Shown here piece after piece: positions 1 to 7,054 of a stretch of 42,500 nucleotides of DNA (position 1 is its first letter; every line of letters starts with the position of its first letter). Below the pieces are notes generated by a model. The model was not told where the DNA came from and did not search any database. It saw only the letters and a list, made by a program, of their open reading frames with translations. The position numbers and the translations under genes were made by a program. The stretch is taken from positions 1 to 42,500 of the forward strand of contig JAFUVF010000062.1 of assembly GCA_017483735.1 (NCBI GenBank). The letters are read 5' to 3'. The stretch comes from Lachnospiraceae bacterium (GTDB lineage Bacteria > Bacillota > Clostridia > Lachnospirales > Lachnospiraceae).

Positions 1-93
1 ACGAAGCAGGAGATTGAGGCGAAACAAGTCATGGATGCGTTCCGCAAAAGCGGAAAATCCATGCAGGAGCTGATGACATTTCTGGAGGTATAG
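1..93 (+). CDS. C-terminal end of an unidentified protein (partial)
   Basis: The first 30 codons of the window are open in frame 1 and end at TAG (91-93). The tail is rich in Lys, Glu and Met and ends ELMTFLEV. It is too short to place in a family. The STAS gene begins 63 bases downstream with its own strong ribosome site, so the two may or may not share a transcript. Gene identity is unknown and the start lies outside the window. Confidence 0.4.
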   Translation, partial: TKQEIEAKQVMDAFRKSGKSMQELMTFLEV

Positions 94-156
94 AAACAGG
101 CTATATAGTATTTAGTGTAACTTTTTTGCAAAGTTCACAATAAGGAGGAAAACAAA

Positions 157-456
157 ATGCTGAACATCAACAAAGAAGTAACCGGAAACAATCTGACTGT
201 TTCACTGGAGGGGCGGCTTGACACCACGACGGCTCCACAGCTGGAGGGAGAATTGAAGTCTGCACTGGATGGAAAGACAGAGCTTATCATGGACATAGCG
301 GAGCTTGAGTATATTTCTTCCGCAGGCCTTAGAGTCCTGCTTTCCGCCCAGAAGACCATGAACAAGCAGGGCAGCATGGTGGTAAAGAACGCATCGGACG
401 AAGTGAAGGAGATTTTTGAGGTCACAGGCTTCTCAGACATCCTGACAATCGAATAA
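157..456 (+). CDS. STAS-domain anti-sigma factor antagonist (SpoIIAA/RsbV type)
   Basis: This 99-residue protein is a single STAS domain, the usual length for the family. Residues 46-60 carry the family signature: a buried hydrophobic strand followed by YISSAGLRVLL, in which a Ser of the SSAG motif (54-55) is the expected phospho-acceptor. In known partner switches the unphosphorylated form binds an RsbW/SpoIIAB-type kinase, and a SpoIIE/RsbU-type phosphatase resets it. The start is fixed by AAGGAGGA about 8 bases before ATG. No separate RsbW kinase gene is visible nearby. Instead, the remnant of a SpoIIE phosphatase and an ABC ATPase with an RsbW-like tail lie downstream, so its present partner may be unusual. 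STAS identity is firm; its role here is inferred. Confidence 0.9.
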   Translation: MLNINKEVTGNNLTVSLEGRLDTTTAPQLEGELKSALDGKTELIMDIAELEYISSAGLRVLLSAQKTMNKQGSMVVKNASDEVKEIFEVTGFSDILTIE

Positions 457-496
457 GACCCAAAACAAGGGAAGAATGAAAGCAGGAGGAAACCGA

Positions 497-643
497 ATGG
501 ATATCAAAAAAATAGATCAAACACCGTATTTTTTAGATATATTCACGAAGCATACGGTAGAGAATCCAAATGACAAGATGGACAAGGTGGAATATCACTA
601 TGGAAACGAATGCAATATCCTTACGATATATAAGCAAATTTGA
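497..643 (+). CDS. Small unrecognised ORF, 48 residues
   Basis: An ATG at 497 has a good ribosome site (AGGAGGA, 484-490) and opens a 48-codon frame to TGA at 641. The peptide begins MDIKKIDQTPYF and has no recognisable domain. It ends inside the SpoIIE-type remnant, which is read in another frame. It may be the 5' piece of a gene that was deleted internally, translated now as a short peptide. It could equally have no function. Confidence 0.3.
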   Translation: MDIKKIDQTPYFLDIFTKHTVENPNDKMDKVEYHYGNECNILTIYKQI

Positions 644-744
644 GAGATGTACGGCAGGCGGTGGACGGATTTGTTAAGGATGTGGAACAGTTTGATGACC
701 CGACGATGCTTTGCATGGAATATAAAAGGGGGCATATCGAATGA
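634..744 (+). pseudogene. C-terminal remnant of a SpoIIE-family PP2C phosphatase
   Basis: Frame 1 is open from just after a TAA at 631 to TGA at 742-744. It encodes about 36 residues including VRQAVDGFVKDVEQFDD followed by TMLCMEYK. The string F(V)xxxxQFDDxTML is the characteristic end of the SpoIIE/RsbU phosphatase domain, where the DD contributes to metal binding. The rest of the roughly 200-residue catalytic domain is absent and there is no start codon. Its TGA overlaps the ATG of the next gene, as in an original tight operon. I infer that a phosphatase gene once stood between the STAS gene and the transporter and was deleted down to its tail. Confidence 0.6.
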
Positions 745-1958
745 CAAGAAGTGTAAGAATACGGTTTATCATTACGGGGCTGATTTTGGGAGTGAGTCTG
801 CTTACCGGCTGCGGCGCAAAAGACGGAGGGACGAATAAAGAGAGCGTCAATTCTTTGGAATCCGCGGACAGCACGGCGAGCGTAAGTGATTATAACGGGA
901 AAAAACAACCCATCACTTCCCTGAACCGGCTTGCCCAGCCCGGGGTCACGATCGCTGTCAGCCAGGATACCCCGGCGGAAGCGTCCTTAAAGCAGGACTA
1001 TCCCGGAGCAACGCTGATTCCCTACAGCGATATCTTCCTGGCGTATCTGGACGTGGTCAACGGTCGTGTTGACGCCTGCGTCAGTGCCCGGCGTGAGATG
1101 GAGTTTGCCCTTGACCACGGCTTGACTGGCGTCCGTCTGCTGGAGGAGACTTATGAAACGAACAGGATCGCCGTGGGCATCTCCCCTGCAACAGAGATCC
1201 CCGATTTGAAGAACAAGCTGAATTCTTTTATCGCGGAGGTAAAAGCTGACGGTACACTGGACGATATGTATGACCGTTGGGTAATGCGCGGCGAAGAGAC
1301 AATGCCGGATATCCCCCGGGTGGGGAACCCATCCTTCACGCTACGCGTGGGCACGACGGGTACTGTGATGCCCTATTCCTACTACGCAGGTACGGAGTTG
1401 ACGGGATACGATATTGAACTGGCCCAGCGCTTTGCCTATTGGCTTGGGGCGGGATTGGAATTCAAGGTATATGATTTTGGCGGGATTATCCCTGCCGCCG
1501 AAGCGGGAAGCATCGATTGCATCATGTCGAACCTGTTTTACACGGAGGAGAAAGAGGAATCCATTCCTTTCTCTGATGTGCTCTTTGAGGTGGAGATTAC
1601 CGCCATGGTGCAAGATAATGTTCAACCGGAACTTACCGAGTTTTCCGAGCTTTCCGGCAAGACCGTATCCATGCTTACCGGTGCGCCATTTGAAGAGCTG
1701 GTAAAGAGCAAGGCTCCGGATGTGGGAGAATTCACTTTCTTCAACAGTACTCCGGACATGATAGAGGCGCTAAAGACCCAAAAAACGGATGCCTTCCTGA
1801 TGAACAATGCTGTCAGTCAGCTTGTGCTTAACAGGAATCCTGATCTTGCATTGTTTCCGCAGAACCTGCAGGATGGAGAGTTCGGCATTGCTTTCGCCAA
1901 GGGTGATACCCGCAGGGATGAATGGCAGGCTGCCTACGATTCGATCCCTGAGCCTTAG
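741..1958 (+). CDS. Polar amino-acid ABC receptor lipoprotein, 5' part of a receptor-permease fusion
   Basis: The product starts with a lipoprotein signal (lipobox LLTGC, Cys24). Two family-3 solute-binding modules follow: a degenerate one at about residues 58-190 and a better conserved one from about 198. The second contains the usual string of small residues, GYDIELAQRFAYWLG and a late AFLMNN segment. Translation meets TAG at 1956-1958, but the same frame stays open for another 1,119 bases and completes this module, then adds a third receptor module and a permease. The TAG is therefore very probably a nonsense mutation in a gene spanning 741-3077 (about 778 codons). ATG 741 overlaps the stop of the phosphatase remnant. 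As it stands, the cell would secrete a truncated, lipid-anchored receptor. Confidence 0.8.
   Translation: MTRSVRIRFIITGLILGVSLLTGCGAKDGGTNKESVNSLESADSTASVSDYNGKKQPITSLNRLAQPGVTIAVSQDTPAEASLKQDYPGATLIPYSDIFLAYLDVVNGRVDACVSARREMEFALDHGLTGVRLLEETYETNRIAVGISPATEIPDLKNKLNSFIAEVKADGTLDDMYDRWVMRGEETMPDIPRVGNPSFTLRVGTTGTVMPYSYYAGTELTGYDIELAQRFAYWLGAGLEFKVYDFGGIIPAAEAGSIDCIMSNLFYTEEKEESIPFSDVLFEVEITAMVQDNVQPELTEFSELSGKTVSMLTGAPFEELVKSKAPDVGEFTFFNSTPDMIEALKTQKTDAFLMNNAVSQLVLNRNPDLALFPQNLQDGEFGIAFAKGDTRRDEWQAAYDSIPEP
1956..1958 (+). other. In-frame TAG splitting the receptor-permease fusion gene
   Basis: The TAG lies between codons for SIPEP and IEAAWEKW. The frame before and after it is the same and encodes consecutive parts of one solute-binding module, so no frameshift is involved. 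A single base change from CAG, TGG, TAC or similar would create it. A sequencing error or nonsense suppression are the alternatives. Confidence 0.8.
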
Positions 1959-2051
1959 ATCGAGGCGGCTTGGGAGAAGTGGACCGGTGCGGATGACAGC
2001 GTCAAAACTCTTCCCGAACAGGACTGGCCGGGCACGAATGGAACGATCCGG

Positions 2052-3077
2052 GTGGCAGCCTGCGATACATTGGAGCCTATGAGCTATGTCGGCGGAGACG
2101 GAGAGCTTAGAGGCTTTGATCTTGAGGTAATCCTGATGGCAGCGCGAAAACTTGATGTGAAGGTGGAGTTCACCGGCATGGAATTCTCCGCAATACTTAC
2201 CGCTGTGCAATCGGGAAAGGCTGATATGGGAGTCGGAAGCATCATCATCACTGATGAGCGTGCAGAAGCGGTAGATTTTCTGGAATACTATCCGGCGGCC
2301 TTTGTGCTTATTGTGCGGACAGTTACGACATCGCAGGTGGAAACATCAACGGATGATTCCATCTTAAACGGAATCAGGGACAGCTTCGATAAGACCTTTA
2401 TTCGCGAGGACCGCTGGAAGCTGTTCCTGGATGGCGTGCTGACCACGCTGCTGATCACGCTGCTGGCGATCCTGTTTGGTACGACCCTGGGTTTTGGTGT
2501 GTTTATGCTTTGCAGAAATGGTAATCCGGTCGCGACAACTGTGACTCGTTTTTGTTTATGGCTGGTGCAGGGGATGCCGATGGTAGTTCTTTTGATGATC
2601 CTCTATTATATCATCTTCGGCTCGGTTTCTATTAGCGGAACTGCGGTGGCGGTGATCGGCTTTACTCTTACCTTTGGAGCAGCAGTGTTCGGGCTCTTAA
2701 AGATGGGAGTGGGTGCGATAGACATCGGGCAATATGAAGCTGCGTACGCATTGGGATATTCAAACCACAGGACATTCTTTACCATCATTCTGCCGCAGGC
2801 GCTGCCGCATGTGCTGCCTGCCTATAAGGGAGAGATTGTCGGTCTTATCAAGGCGACAGCCATTGTCGGCTATATTGCCGTACAGGATCTGACCAAGATG
2901 GGCGACATCGTGCGCAGCCGGACCTATGAGGCATTTTTCCCGCTGATAGCCGTAACGATCATTTACTTTATATTGGAGGGACTGATCGGGTTTTTCGTTA
3001 ATAAGATAAGCATCAATATGGATCCGAAACGCCGTATGCCGTCGGATATTCTGAAGGGGGTGAAGATTGATGATTAG
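2052..3077 (+). CDS. Receptor module fused to HisM/GlnP-type permease, 3' part of the split gene
   Basis: This frame continues directly from the preceding gene after the TAG at 1956; GTG 2052 is only the first usable start codon and has no clear ribosome site. The N-terminal third is a family-3 solute-binding module (GFDLEVILMAARKL, then VQSGKADMGVGSI). From about residue 120 there is an inner-membrane permease with several hydrophobic helices and the EAA loop EAAYALGYSNHRTFF, which docks on the ATPase. Receptor-permease fusions are known for polar amino-acid importers of Gram-positive bacteria. The C-terminus overlaps the start of the ATPase gene by 8 bases, as expected for one importer operon. 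Whether this half is translated alone is unknown. Confidence 0.75.
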   Translation: MAACDTLEPMSYVGGDGELRGFDLEVILMAARKLDVKVEFTGMEFSAILTAVQSGKADMGVGSIIITDERAEAVDFLEYYPAAFVLIVRTVTTSQVETSTDDSILNGIRDSFDKTFIREDRWKLFLDGVLTTLLITLLAILFGTTLGFGVFMLCRNGNPVATTVTRFCLWLVQGMPMVVLLMILYYIIFGSVSISGTAVAVIGFTLTFGAAVFGLLKMGVGAIDIGQYEAAYALGYSNHRTFFTIILPQALPHVLPAYKGEIVGLIKATAIVGYIAVQDLTKMGDIVRSRTYEAFFPLIAVTIIYFILEGLIGFFVNKISINMDPKRRMPSDILKGVKIDD

Positions 3078-4155
3078 AATCGAGCATCTGAAAAAGCAAT
3101 ACCCAAATGCCACTCCTCTTAAGGATGTGAGTGTGGAAATACATGATGGCGATGTAATCTCAGTCATAGGACCATCCGGCACGGGCAAGAGTACACTGCT
3201 GCGCTGTATCAATCAGTTGGAAAAGCCAACAGACGGCAGGATCTGGGTGGACGATGTTGAGGTTACCGCTCCGGGCTGCAATATGAACAAGGTGCGTCAG
3301 AAGATGGGAATGGTATTCCAGAGCTTCAACCTCTTCGGACACAAGACCGTGATCGAAAATATCATGATGGCGCCCATGGACTTGCTGGGCAGGGAGAAGC
3401 AGGAAGCTTATGATGAGGGGATGCGTCTTTTGCGCATGGTAGGTCTGGCTGAAAAGGTGTTTAACTACCCGGATGAGCTGTCCGGCGGACAGAAGCAGCG
3501 TATCGCCATAGCCCGCACACTGGCGATGGATCCGGAGGTAATATTGCTTGACGAGCCTACAAGTGCCTTGGATCCCACCATGGTAGGCGAGGTTCAGGCG
3601 GTCATACGGGATCTGGCGAAAACCGGCAAGACCATGATGATCGTTACCCATGAGATGAATTTTGCAAAAGCAATCTCAAACAGAGTGTTCTATATGGACG
3701 AGGGCGGCATCTACGAAGACGGCTCTCCAGAGCAGATCTTTGAGCATCCGAAACGGGAGAATACCCGGCGCTTTGTACATAGGCTCAAGGTCCTTGAACT
3801 GAATATAGAAAGCCGGGATTATGACTTTATCGGCATGATGAATGAGATAGACACATGGTGCGGAAAGAATCAGGTCGCACCCAAACTGAAAAAACGAATT
3901 CAGCTTGTTTTTGAGGAAACAACGCAGCTTATAATACCTATGCTTAAAACCCCGCATGTTCAGGCGGTTTGTGAATATTCGGAACAGACGTCAGTAGCAG
4001 AATGGACATTCCGATATGCAGGAGCACAGATGGATCTGACACAATCAGATGCGGATCTGGGGCTTACGGTATTAAAAGGTATGGCAGAGCGCATGGAATA
4101 CTCCTGGAACGAAACAGATTCCCTGCCAAACAGTTTGCATATCACAGTCAAATGA
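3070..4155 (+). CDS. Polar amino-acid ABC ATPase with an RsbW-like C-terminal extension
   Basis: Residues 1-240 are a standard GlnQ/HisP-type ATPase: Walker A GPSGTGKST (34-42), signature [13 protein letters not shown], Walker [11 protein letters not shown] and a switch histidine in VTHEM. It energises the permease encoded just upstream. ATG 3070 is preferred over TTG 3067 because GAAGGGGG lies about 9 bases before it. The protein is some 115 residues longer than a usual GlnQ. The extra part (about 245-361) follows the order of an RsbW/SpoIIAB ATPase domain: KKRIQLVFEETTQL where RsbW has its N-box helix, then FRYAGAQMDL at the G1 position and DLGLTVLKGMAERMEY at the G2 helix. The N-box Asn and G1 Asp appear lost, suggesting a binding rather than a kinase role. 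The fold assignment is by eye. Confidence 0.85.
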   Translation: MIRIEHLKKQYPNATPLKDVSVEIHDGDVISVIGPSGTGKSTLLRCINQLEKPTDGRIWVDDVEVTAPGCNMNKVRQKMGMVFQSFNLFGHKTVIENIMMAPMDLLGREKQEAYDEGMRLLRMVGLAEKVFNYPDELSGGQKQRIAIARTLAMDPEVILLDEPTSALDPTMVGEVQAVIRDLAKTGKTMMIVTHEMNFAKAISNRVFYMDEGGIYEDGSPEQIFEHPKRENTRRFVHRLKVLELNIESRDYDFIGMMNEIDTWCGKNQVAPKLKKRIQLVFEETTQLIIPMLKTPHVQAVCEYSEQTSVAEWTFRYAGAQMDLTQSDADLGLTVLKGMAERMEYSWNETDSLPNSLHITVK

Positions 4156-4263
4156 GATCATCATATATCATGAGGGAGCTGATGATAGAAGCGGGAATGA
4201 AAGGAGCCGGTCTTTCGTGGAAGGAATAACTACTGCGTGAAGCAGCAAATAAGGAGGAAAGCG

Positions 4264-4398
4264 ATGAAAAAGAAGATTATTGCAATGGCGATAACAGCCA
4301 TCATTGCGGTAGGAGCGGCAGGCTGCGCACAAAACACCATGCCGCAAACCGGGACGGAGACAGGCGCAGAGCAGCAGGAAGAGCTGCTTAATAAATGA
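4264..4398 (+). CDS. Small lipoprotein, 44 residues
   Basis: A strong AAGGAGG (4251-4257) precedes ATG 4264. The 44-residue product is a complete lipoprotein signal peptide (MKKK, hydrophobic stretch, lipobox GAAGC with Cys21) followed by only about 23 polar residues rich in Thr, Gln and Glu, ending at TGA 4396-4398. Mature small lipoproteins of this size are often overlooked. It lies between the importer ATPase and a membrane protein on the same strand, with short gaps, and is probably co-transcribed. No function can be assigned. It might also be a truncated larger lipoprotein. Confidence 0.6.
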   Translation: MKKKIIAMAITAIIAVGAAGCAQNTMPQTGTETGAEQQEELLNK

Positions 4399-4440
4399 AG
4401 AAGCATCCGCAAGCAATAAAAATTTAAAGGAGAAATAGAC

Positions 4441-4995
4441 ATGTGCAACAATGAGAACTTTAATAAAATGAAATGGATGAATGTGATTCAGATTCTGATC
4501 GCCTTGTGCGGTACGGTGCTTTGTGCATGGAACCTGATCCATACCTTTCAGGGATCCATGACGCTGCTGGGTGTGCTGTCAAGCCTGCTCCAATTTCTGG
4601 CATATCTGTCGCTTTTGATTTTTGCTCTGTATACGAACAGATTGGATGGGACTGCTCCTTTTCAGGGCGTCGTTCTTGCTTTTGCCGCATTGCTGGGCAT
4701 TCAGCTCCTTCAGTCCGGTCAAGCCATTACCGGCTATGGGCTGAGCGAAAACCTGACCCTTATGATCAATACATTTAACCTGGTCGCTTTTTCTAACGTC
4801 ATCATGTTCTCCAACAGACTGGATACCAAAAGAATCGCTGTCGGCTATCTGGTGACGGCAACGGTTCTGAAACTGATCGGCGAATTGATCCTCATCATTA
4901 AGCTATGGGAAATTGTAAATCCTACAATCGTTCTGCTTTCCCTGTCCGTGCCGGTTCTTGGTCTGACAATCCTTATGGTATATTGGGATGCATGA
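4441..4995 (+). CDS. Uncharacterised integral membrane protein
   Basis: The 184-residue product has a polar N-terminus (MCNNENFNKMKWMN) and then five or six hydrophobic segments covering most of its length, for example at residues 14-34, 41-62, 74-90, 117-133 and 155-180. No charged catalytic motif or known domain was recognised. AAAGGAG lies about 9 bases before ATG 4441. It follows the small lipoprotein gene by 42 bases and is likely the last gene of the importer operon. It could be an accessory membrane subunit or an unrelated passenger. Confidence 0.6.
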   Translation: MCNNENFNKMKWMNVIQILIALCGTVLCAWNLIHTFQGSMTLLGVLSSLLQFLAYLSLLIFALYTNRLDGTAPFQGVVLAFAALLGIQLLQSGQAITGYGLSENLTLMINTFNLVAFSNVIMFSNRLDTKRIAVGYLVTATVLKLIGELILIIKLWEIVNPTIVLLSLSVPVLGLTILMVYWDA

Positions 4996-5116
4996 CCGTT
5001 CGGAGGGAAGTCAGATTAGGAGATATAAATATATCATAGAGGTTGATTTGTCACTATGTCAAAGTAGACATTCCGATTTTAAGATAGAAGGGCGTTCTGG
5101 AAATGTTGAAAAAGTA

Positions 5117-5145
5117 TTGACAGCACAGACCATAAGGTATTCATT
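5117..5145 (+). promoter_or_regulatory. Possible weak promoter before acetolactate decarboxylase
   Basis: A perfect TTGACA (5117-5122) is followed at 17 bases by TTCATT, a poor -10. It is 40 bases upstream of the ATG at 5186. The -35 match is good but the -10 is not, so this is tentative. Confidence 0.3.
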
Positions 5146-5185
5146 AAACGAGAGAATTTACAGTTGAAGCAAAGGAGTGATCAAT

Positions 5186-5899
5186 ATGCAAAATAAGATG
5201 TATCAGGTATCCACCCTGCAGGCTCTTGCACTGGGCTACAGCAGGGCAGTGATAAACGTGGGAGAGCTTCTTGAAAACGGAGATACAGGTCTTGGAACCT
5301 TTGAAGATGTCAATGGTGAAATGATTCTAATGGATGGGCACTGCTACAGGGCGGATCAGGATGGAAACGTATCTTTGGTTCCGACAGGGACAGGAGTCCC
5401 TTTTGCGGCTGTGGCGAAGCTTTACGGGGAACAGGAGTTCATACTTAAGGATATGCCAGATATAACGGCTGTCCGGACGGAGTTGACAAGGAAGATAGAA
5501 GAGAGATTTGGCCTTAACAGTATGCATATTGTGAGAATAGATGGACTGTTTGAAAAGGTGGATGCCAGATCCGAGGCTCCATATAGATCACACCATGTCA
5601 CACTGAAGGAAATGCTGGGTAAGACACAGAAAGCGTTTGTTTTTGAAAGTATCAGAGGGTCACTAATTGGCGTATATTTCCCGGACTATATGGACGGGAT
5701 CAATATGCCCGGATGGCATCTTCATTTTCTTTCCGAGGACAGATTAAAAGGCGGCCATGTTTTTGATGTGTCGGTATGTGAGGGAGCGGCAAAGGTGGAC
5801 AAGATCAGCGATATTTATATAAATCTTCCCAAGGAAGCGGCCTTTGACACTTACTCTCTCAAACAGGATTTACAGGAAGAAATCAAATCCGTAGAATAG
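5186..5899 (+). CDS. budA: Alpha-acetolactate decarboxylase
   Basis: The enzyme decarboxylates 2-acetolactate to acetoin in the cytoplasm, diverting pyruvate-derived acetolactate from valine/leucine synthesis into the butanediol branch. The 237-residue product is full length. It shows the family landmarks: GTFEDVNGEMILMDG, the segment APYRSHHVTL, and the zinc site GWHLHFLSEDRLKGGH with His178, His180 and His191. ATG 5186 is chosen over GTG 5177 because the latter overlaps the ribosome site AAAGGAG (5171-5177). No acetolactate synthase or butanediol dehydrogenase is adjacent. A strong terminator 62 bases downstream suggests a single-gene transcript. Confidence 0.93.
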   Translation: MQNKMYQVSTLQALALGYSRAVINVGELLENGDTGLGTFEDVNGEMILMDGHCYRADQDGNVSLVPTGTGVPFAAVAKLYGEQEFILKDMPDITAVRTELTRKIEERFGLNSMHIVRIDGLFEKVDARSEAPYRSHHVTLKEMLGKTQKAFVFESIRGSLIGVYFPDYMDGINMPGWHLHFLSEDRLKGGHVFDVSVCEGAAKVDKISDIYINLPKEAAFDTYSLKQDLQEEIKSVE

Positions 5900-5960
5900 G
5901 GGTCAAATAAGACAGGTATCCGAGAGGCAGACAAGTTATATTCCGAAGATAAAGTATTAT

Positions 5961-5997
5961 GGGCAGCCCGCAGTGTGGTTTGGGCTGCCCGATTTTT
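5961..5997 (+). terminator. Intrinsic terminator after acetolactate decarboxylase
   Basis: A perfect 9-bp stem, GGGCAGCCC (5961-5969) with GGGCTGCCC (5982-5990), encloses a 12-base loop and is followed by GATTTTT. It may also stop transcription arriving from the opposite-strand lipoprotein gene, though the T tract on that side is weaker. Confidence 0.85.
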
Positions 5998-6013
5998 GGC
6001 ACCGGCATTTATA

Positions 6014-6535
6014 TCATTCTGCGTTACCAATGCCTCTTGCCTCATAAGCAGCAAGTTCTTCCGCCGTCAGCTTGACAAAAGTCGATATCTGCCCGCCGTC
6101 ATTGTCCAGAGCAGTCCAGATAAGTGTACCGTCTGCGTATGTGTAGCTCTGGGGGAGAGCTCCTTCGCCGGAAGACTGCATAGTATTGTCATCGTATTTG
6201 ACGGATTCCACGACGCCGAGCATATCCAATATGCCGGTACCGTCATCGTAGATGATAAGATTCGCAGTGACGCCCATTTTATCCATTTCGACCCATTTAT
6301 AGACACCGGCTAAGCCGCCGTTATCTTCGGGCAGGGTCACGACCGGATTCTGTTCATTAGTGGGTTCGTTCTCTGTAGTTTCAGATGTTTCTGCGCTTTC
6401 CGTGATTTCTGAGGCAGTCTCCGTACCGGCAGAGGAGCCGGTATCCGGTGCGGGTGCAACCTGACTGCCACAGGCACACAGACTCGTTGTCAGCATGAGA
6501 GACAGGATCATCGTCATAAGCCTTTTCTTTTTCAT
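6014..6535 (-). CDS. Uncharacterised lipoprotein with Ser/Thr/Glu linker
   Basis: The 173-residue product begins with a lipoprotein signal (MKKKRLMTM, lipobox SLCAC, Cys22). A low-complexity linker of Pro, Thr, Ser and Glu follows (about 25-70). The C-terminal domain of about 100 residues is built of short strands (GLAGVYKWVEMDKMG, LIIYDDGTGILDMLG) and ends with an Ala/Glu-rich helix. The strand pattern GxYKW...DGTG is common in Clostridia surface lipoproteins of unknown function. AAGGAG precedes the ATG on the minus strand and a good promoter lies 51 bases further upstream. It is transcribed toward the decarboxylase terminator as a single gene. Confidence 0.75.
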   Translation of the reverse strand: MKKKRLMTMILSLMLTTSLCACGSQVAPAPDTGSSAGTETASEITESAETSETTENEPTNEQNPVVTLPEDNGGLAGVYKWVEMDKMGVTANLIIYDDGTGILDMLGVVESVKYDDNTMQSSGEGALPQSYTYADGTLIWTALDNDGGQISTFVKLTAEELAAYEARGIGNAE

Positions 6536-6585
6536 AGATTTCTCCTTATTGTTTATTGTTTAACCAGATTCCTGATTACAAGGCG

Positions 6586-6614
6586 ATTATAAATAAACGG
6601 GCTGGAGGATGCAA
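6586..6614 (-). promoter_or_regulatory. Promoter of the lipoprotein gene
   Basis: Read on the minus strand, TTGCAT is separated by exactly 17 bases from a perfect TATAAT. It lies about 50 bases upstream of the lipoprotein start, leaving a short untranslated leader that contains the AAGGAG ribosome site. Confidence 0.6.
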
Positions 6615-6695
6615 GAAAACAGAAGAAAAAAAGTTTGACATTCTGGAACATCCTCTTGAAGTTGCCTGAAAAAAATAGTAGAGTTTGGTTATGCT

Positions 6696-6724
6696 CTGTC
6701 AGGTTCGGCGTTTTGTTTTATAAA
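6696..6724 (+). promoter_or_regulatory. Possible promoter of the glycosyltransferase locus
   Basis: CTGTCA and TATAAA are spaced by 17 bases, placing the expected transcript start about 15 bases before the ATG at 6746. The -10 is good and the -35 moderate. Confidence 0.35.
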
Positions 6725-6745
6725 ATACCATGAAAGGAAAGTATT

Positions 6746-7054
6746 ATGTTTAAGTTGGAAGAATTTAATCCGGAAGCTGAAGCAAAAACCCTGAAACTTA
6801 ATGATCGGCTGTTTCATGAAGCATTAAAGGAAGAGCTTGAGAGCAAGACGCGCTTCCATGTAAAAAATGACAAGGGAGAGGATTTTGATATCGTCTACTG
6901 GGACAACAATGATGATATCGAGCCGATCGAAGCTTACCCGAAGTATGTGAAGCCGCCTTACATGACGAAATACCTTCATTACGACGAGACAGACAAAGAC
7001 TCGTTGTACCTTGACTTTTTTAAGGGGCTTGACACCGCATATTTGAGGAGTTGA
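6746..7054 (+). CDS. Uncharacterised protein, probably the N-terminal part of the adjoining glycosyltransferase
   Basis: The 102-residue acidic product (MFKLEEFNPEAEAK...) has no recognised domain. AAAGGAAAG about 7 bases before ATG supports the start. The frame ends at TGA 7052-7054, inside the first codons of the next gene. The sequence before the stop reads LDFFKGLDTAYLRS, while the next frame at the same place reads HRIFEELNEYTIVLTK. The downstream frame has no stop back to 7033 and lacks a properly spaced ribosome site. This suggests either translational coupling or a one-base frameshift within one original gene. The protein has no signal peptide. Confidence 0.6.
   Translation: MFKLEEFNPEAEAKTLKLNDRLFHEALKEELESKTRFHVKNDKGEDFDIVYWDNNDDIEPIEAYPKYVKPPYMTKYLHYDETDKDSLYLDFFKGLDTAYLRS

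Noticed and set aside
741..3077. Genetic-code reassignment of stop codons
   Set aside because: Many intact genes here end at TAG, TGA and TAA in the normal way, so two isolated nonsense codons do not support recoding.
4988..5167. A 59-codon frame between the membrane protein and acetolactate decarboxylase genes
   Set aside because: It has no ribosome site, no recognisable features and contains the likely promoter of the next gene. Chance opening is more likely.
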